This document shows, in pieces, positions 61,883 through 64,000 of a stretch of DNA of 64,000 nt. This DNA is from Candidatus Cloacimonadota bacterium. Its GTDB lineage: Bacteria; Cloacimonadota; Cloacimonadia; Cloacimonadales; Cloacimonadaceae. The notes beneath the pieces were generated by a model. That model saw only the letters and a list, made by a program, of their open reading frames with translations, was not told the origin of the DNA and did not search any database. Within the stretch, counting starts at the first letter, position 1. Each line of letters opens with the position of its first letter. The stretch covers positions 1 through 64,000 of the forward strand of contig JAJBAW010000001.1 of assembly GCA_020532545.1 (NCBI GenBank). Direction: 5' to 3'. Made by a program: the position numbers and the translations under genes.

Positions 61883-64000
61883 CTATTTCATCAGGATCAT
61901 TTTCCTGGTGCTGGTATATTCGCGGGTCTGCATTTTGTAGAAGTACACGCCGCTGGCGACGTTTTTATGGTTATCGTCACGGCCGTTCCAGATCAGATTC
62001 CAGGAGCCGGCTGGTGTATCACCAGAGTGCAGGGTCCTCACCTTCTGTCCCAGGACATTATAGATATTGATACTCACCGGGCCAGCTTCTTTCACAGAGA
62101 AGCTGATGGTGGTGGTGGGATTGAAGGGATTGGGGTAGTTCGCTCCCAGCTTGGTCACGAGAGGGCTGATGCCGTCTTCATTGGATACAGGGGTAGCAGA
62201 ACCCATCAGGGATACGTTTGTCACCTGGGCTGCAGGATCGTCGCTATAGATGATGAGATAGGCGGGGAATACTCCCTCCGCTGTGGGGCGGTAGCCGATG
62301 CTCAGTTCCAGGATTTCTCCGGGAGCCAGGACATAGCTCATGTTGCCCACAAATTCATCATTTTCGGAATCCAGAGTATAGGGCAGCGGCACTTGCACCG
62401 AACCCAGCATGGCGGCATCGCCCATATTGCTGATGGTGATGGGCAGAATGCTTTGGTCGCCGACATCGAGATTACCAAAATCCAGAAGATCTGTATCAAT
62501 CAGGATGGTGGGGGTGCCGGTATCGATGGATTCCACGGGGAAGACCACTTCGTCCAGCCACGCGCCATCTGCACCACTGGAGACGGAGCCGTCTTTGATA
62601 TATTCCCAACGGTAGGTATTAGTTCCGGATTGAACCATATAGCTGGCCTGACTCCAGGGTTGATCGCCGCTCCATTGGTTTTTGAGCTGGCCATTTACGT
62701 AGAATTTCAGGAAATCATGATCCTGTTCGGAAGACACCTTTTTCCAAAAGGAGATGATGCCATCGACGGGGCTATTCATGGTCACCATGAGTGAAGAGCT
62801 CTGATTGTGCGCGATACTGGGGCTGCGGGCAGAGAAATTGCCTTCGTGTGCCACGGTATCGGTAATCCAGGATCCCCCTTGGAAATTCCAGGGGAAATCT
62901 ATAAAGCCATTTTCAAAACCATCAAGGAGGATGCCGACGACCACGTTATAGACCTTGGTCTCGGTATATCCACCATAGCTGGCCATGGCGATAATCTGAA
63001 TGGTAGAGCCTGGCAGCGCTTGGGAAGACAGGCTTACAGAATACATGGAGACAGCGTCATCATCTACAGCGACTGTGTCAAAATCTGTCACAATCGGGGT
63101 GATAATAGTCTGACTGCCGTTGATGATCAGATTGACCTGCACCTCAGGAGAGGCGGCATGTCCTGTATTGCTGAAAGGAACGCTGAGGATAAAGGTTTCT
63201 CCGGGATCAATCCGGCCATTGTTGTTGCCTTCAGGATCATCTACAAAGAGACCGGCAAATTCCAGCTTGGGTGCGTTGATCGTCATGGTGTAATCATAGA
63301 CAAAGTCTTCGGTACCATCCACTTCGATCACCACGCTGTATGCGGCCACATATTGATCGGTCACAAAGTCTGAGATCTGGATATTGATTCCCAGCACAGT
63401 GGAGCCACTGCTATTGGCCTGAATATCGGCTATGAGTTCTGGCTCACCGATGATGGAGATGTAGGGGTCATCGCTGATGATGGAAATATTCACATCTTCG
63501 GCGGGATCGTTGCCCACGTTTTCCATCTGCACTTGCACGGTTACTATTTCGCCAAATCCAGGGGCTTCACCAGCATCATCGGCTATCTGAACATCAGTTA
63601 CGATGATATAAGGACCGTCTGCTGGTAAGACTTCGACAGTACCCAGGTGGGTCACTTTGTTAAAGGCGGTGATGGTAAGGGTGAGCTGCATGGGTTGATC
63701 CGGCAAAACGTCCAGATTGAGCTCTGCAGCACCGGAAATATTGGCGACAGCCCTGCCGTAGATCACACCATTATTGCTGAGCGTGATTTTGGCACCAGGT
63801 TCTGTGATCAGGGAAAAGCTGCCCATGCCGATCAAAAGTATGGGGTTGTAATTTGTGAATAACTCGGTGGGGGTTTTGGTTCTGATCATGAGAGATGCAT
63901 CGCCAAAAATGTGCCAGTTCTTAAATTCATCTGGGCCACCGGAGGGGTATTTTTCCACCATGCGGGAAGCGCCATTGAAGAAATAGCCACCGATGCTCTG
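61883..64000 (-). CDS. C-terminal part of a gingipain-like peptidase (family C25), truncated by the window
   Basis: The frame is open to base 64000 and gives 705 residues of a longer protein; the N-terminus is outside. The first residues (FNGASRMVEKYPSGG...NWHIFGDASLMIRTKTP) match the end of a peptidase C25 catalytic domain. A tandem of Ig-like and beta-sandwich domains follows, with a MAM/jelly-roll-like part near the middle (WNFQGGSW...DEVVFP) and an HYDIN-like DFGNLDVGDQS. The C-terminus is the YPNPFNPTTTISFSV...INIYNVLGQKVRT...GVYFYKMQTREYTSTRKMILMK sorting tail. The catalytic Cys and His are not visible here. It is expected to be a secreted cysteine protease, transcribed away from the SUMF1-like gene. 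Confidence 0.88.
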   Translation of the reverse strand, partial: QSIGGYFFNGASRMVEKYPSGGPDEFKNWHIFGDASLMIRTKTPTELFTNYNPILLIGMGSFSLITEPGAKITLSNNGVIYGRAVANISGAAELNLDVLPDQPMQLTLTITAFNKVTHLGTVEVLPADGPYIIVTDVQIADDAGEAPGFGEIVTVQVQMENVGNDPAEDVNISIISDDPYISIIGEPELIADIQANSSGSTVLGINIQISDFVTDQYVAAYSVVIEVDGTEDFVYDYTMTINAPKLEFAGLFVDDPEGNNNGRIDPGETFILSVPFSNTGHAASPEVQVNLIINGSQTIITPIVTDFDTVAVDDDAVSMYSVSLSSQALPGSTIQIIAMASYGGYTETKVYNVVVGILLDGFENGFIDFPWNFQGGSWITDTVAHEGNFSARSPSIAHNQSSSLMVTMNSPVDGIISFWKKVSSEQDHDFLKFYVNGQLKNQWSGDQPWSQASYMVQSGTNTYRWEYIKDGSVSSGADGAWLDEVVFPVESIDTGTPTILIDTDLLDFGNLDVGDQSILPITISNMGDAAMLGSVQVPLPYTLDSENDEFVGNMSYVLAPGEILELSIGYRPTAEGVFPAYLIIYSDDPAAQVTNVSLMGSATPVSNEDGISPLVTKLGANYPNPFNPTTTISFSVKEAGPVSINIYNVLGQKVRTLHSGDTPAGSWNLIWNGRDDNHKNVASGVYFYKMQTREYTSTRKMILMK

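Overview
The window looks like chromosomal DNA from an uncultured Gram-negative bacterium of the FCB group, most likely Candidatus Cloacimonadota. This assignment is an inference. It rests on secreted proteins ending in a C-terminal YPNPFNP...TTISF sorting-type domain, a gingipain-like (peptidase C25) gene, a Bacteroidetes-style GlmU, an outer-membrane patatin/barrel protein, an ExbB-ExbD-TonB set and an LpxL-type acyltransferase. No rRNA gene is present to settle it.

Layout. (1) 1-5724 is an AT-richer accessory locus: a direct duplication of promoter plus propeptide-type domain gives a stand-alone propeptide-like protein, followed by a giant secreted HExxH metalloprotease/von Willebrand A protein split by a run of nine C. 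(2) 6172-22620 is a long plus-strand housekeeping run with overlapping genes: pgpH, ybeY, corC-like, DUF3108, vanZ-like, an orphan MlaF-like ATPase, a Gx transporter, PBP1A, a GT2 glycosyltransferase, GlmU-like, ricT, rlmN, deoC, a double-length thyX, tRNA-Arg and an ABC-F ATPase. (3) 22621-25118 is a repeat-rich spacer and a two-gene AAA15/RloB module that resembles phage-defence pairs. (4) 25183-33289 holds dinB, a repeat cluster, an 1818-residue Ser/Thr-kinase/histidine-kinase hybrid, an acyltransferase and trxA. (5) 33671-41896 holds an exported protein running into tRNA-Thr, an EnvC-like protein, a Sua5/LMW-phosphatase fusion, purL, a LiaF-like protein and a patatin. (6) 41912-52721 is mostly minus-strand metabolism (ribD, TPR protein, nadE; coaE, cdaA, folP, tonB, exbD, exbB; serC) with a plus-strand mscS/phosphatase/yjbQ group inside it. 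(7) 52862-57187 is maf, an amidohydrolase, a hypothetical gene, gltX and a zinc-ribbon protein. (8) 57486-64000 is a cluster of exported proteins (LamG, fibronectin-like and SUMF1-like) separated by terminators, ending in a truncated peptidase C25 gene.

Links between genes. The window encodes both the synthesis (CdaA) and the breakdown (PgpH-type) of cyclic di-AMP. PBP1A, the GT2 enzyme, GlmU-like, the EnvC-like protein and LpxL form an envelope-building theme. Five regions encode putative T9SS-like or FlgD-fold C-terminal tails or related modules, suggesting a shared export route whose machinery is not seen here. Two copies of a 46-50 base palindrome sharing one 20-base core lie about 16 kb apart in gene-free spacers.
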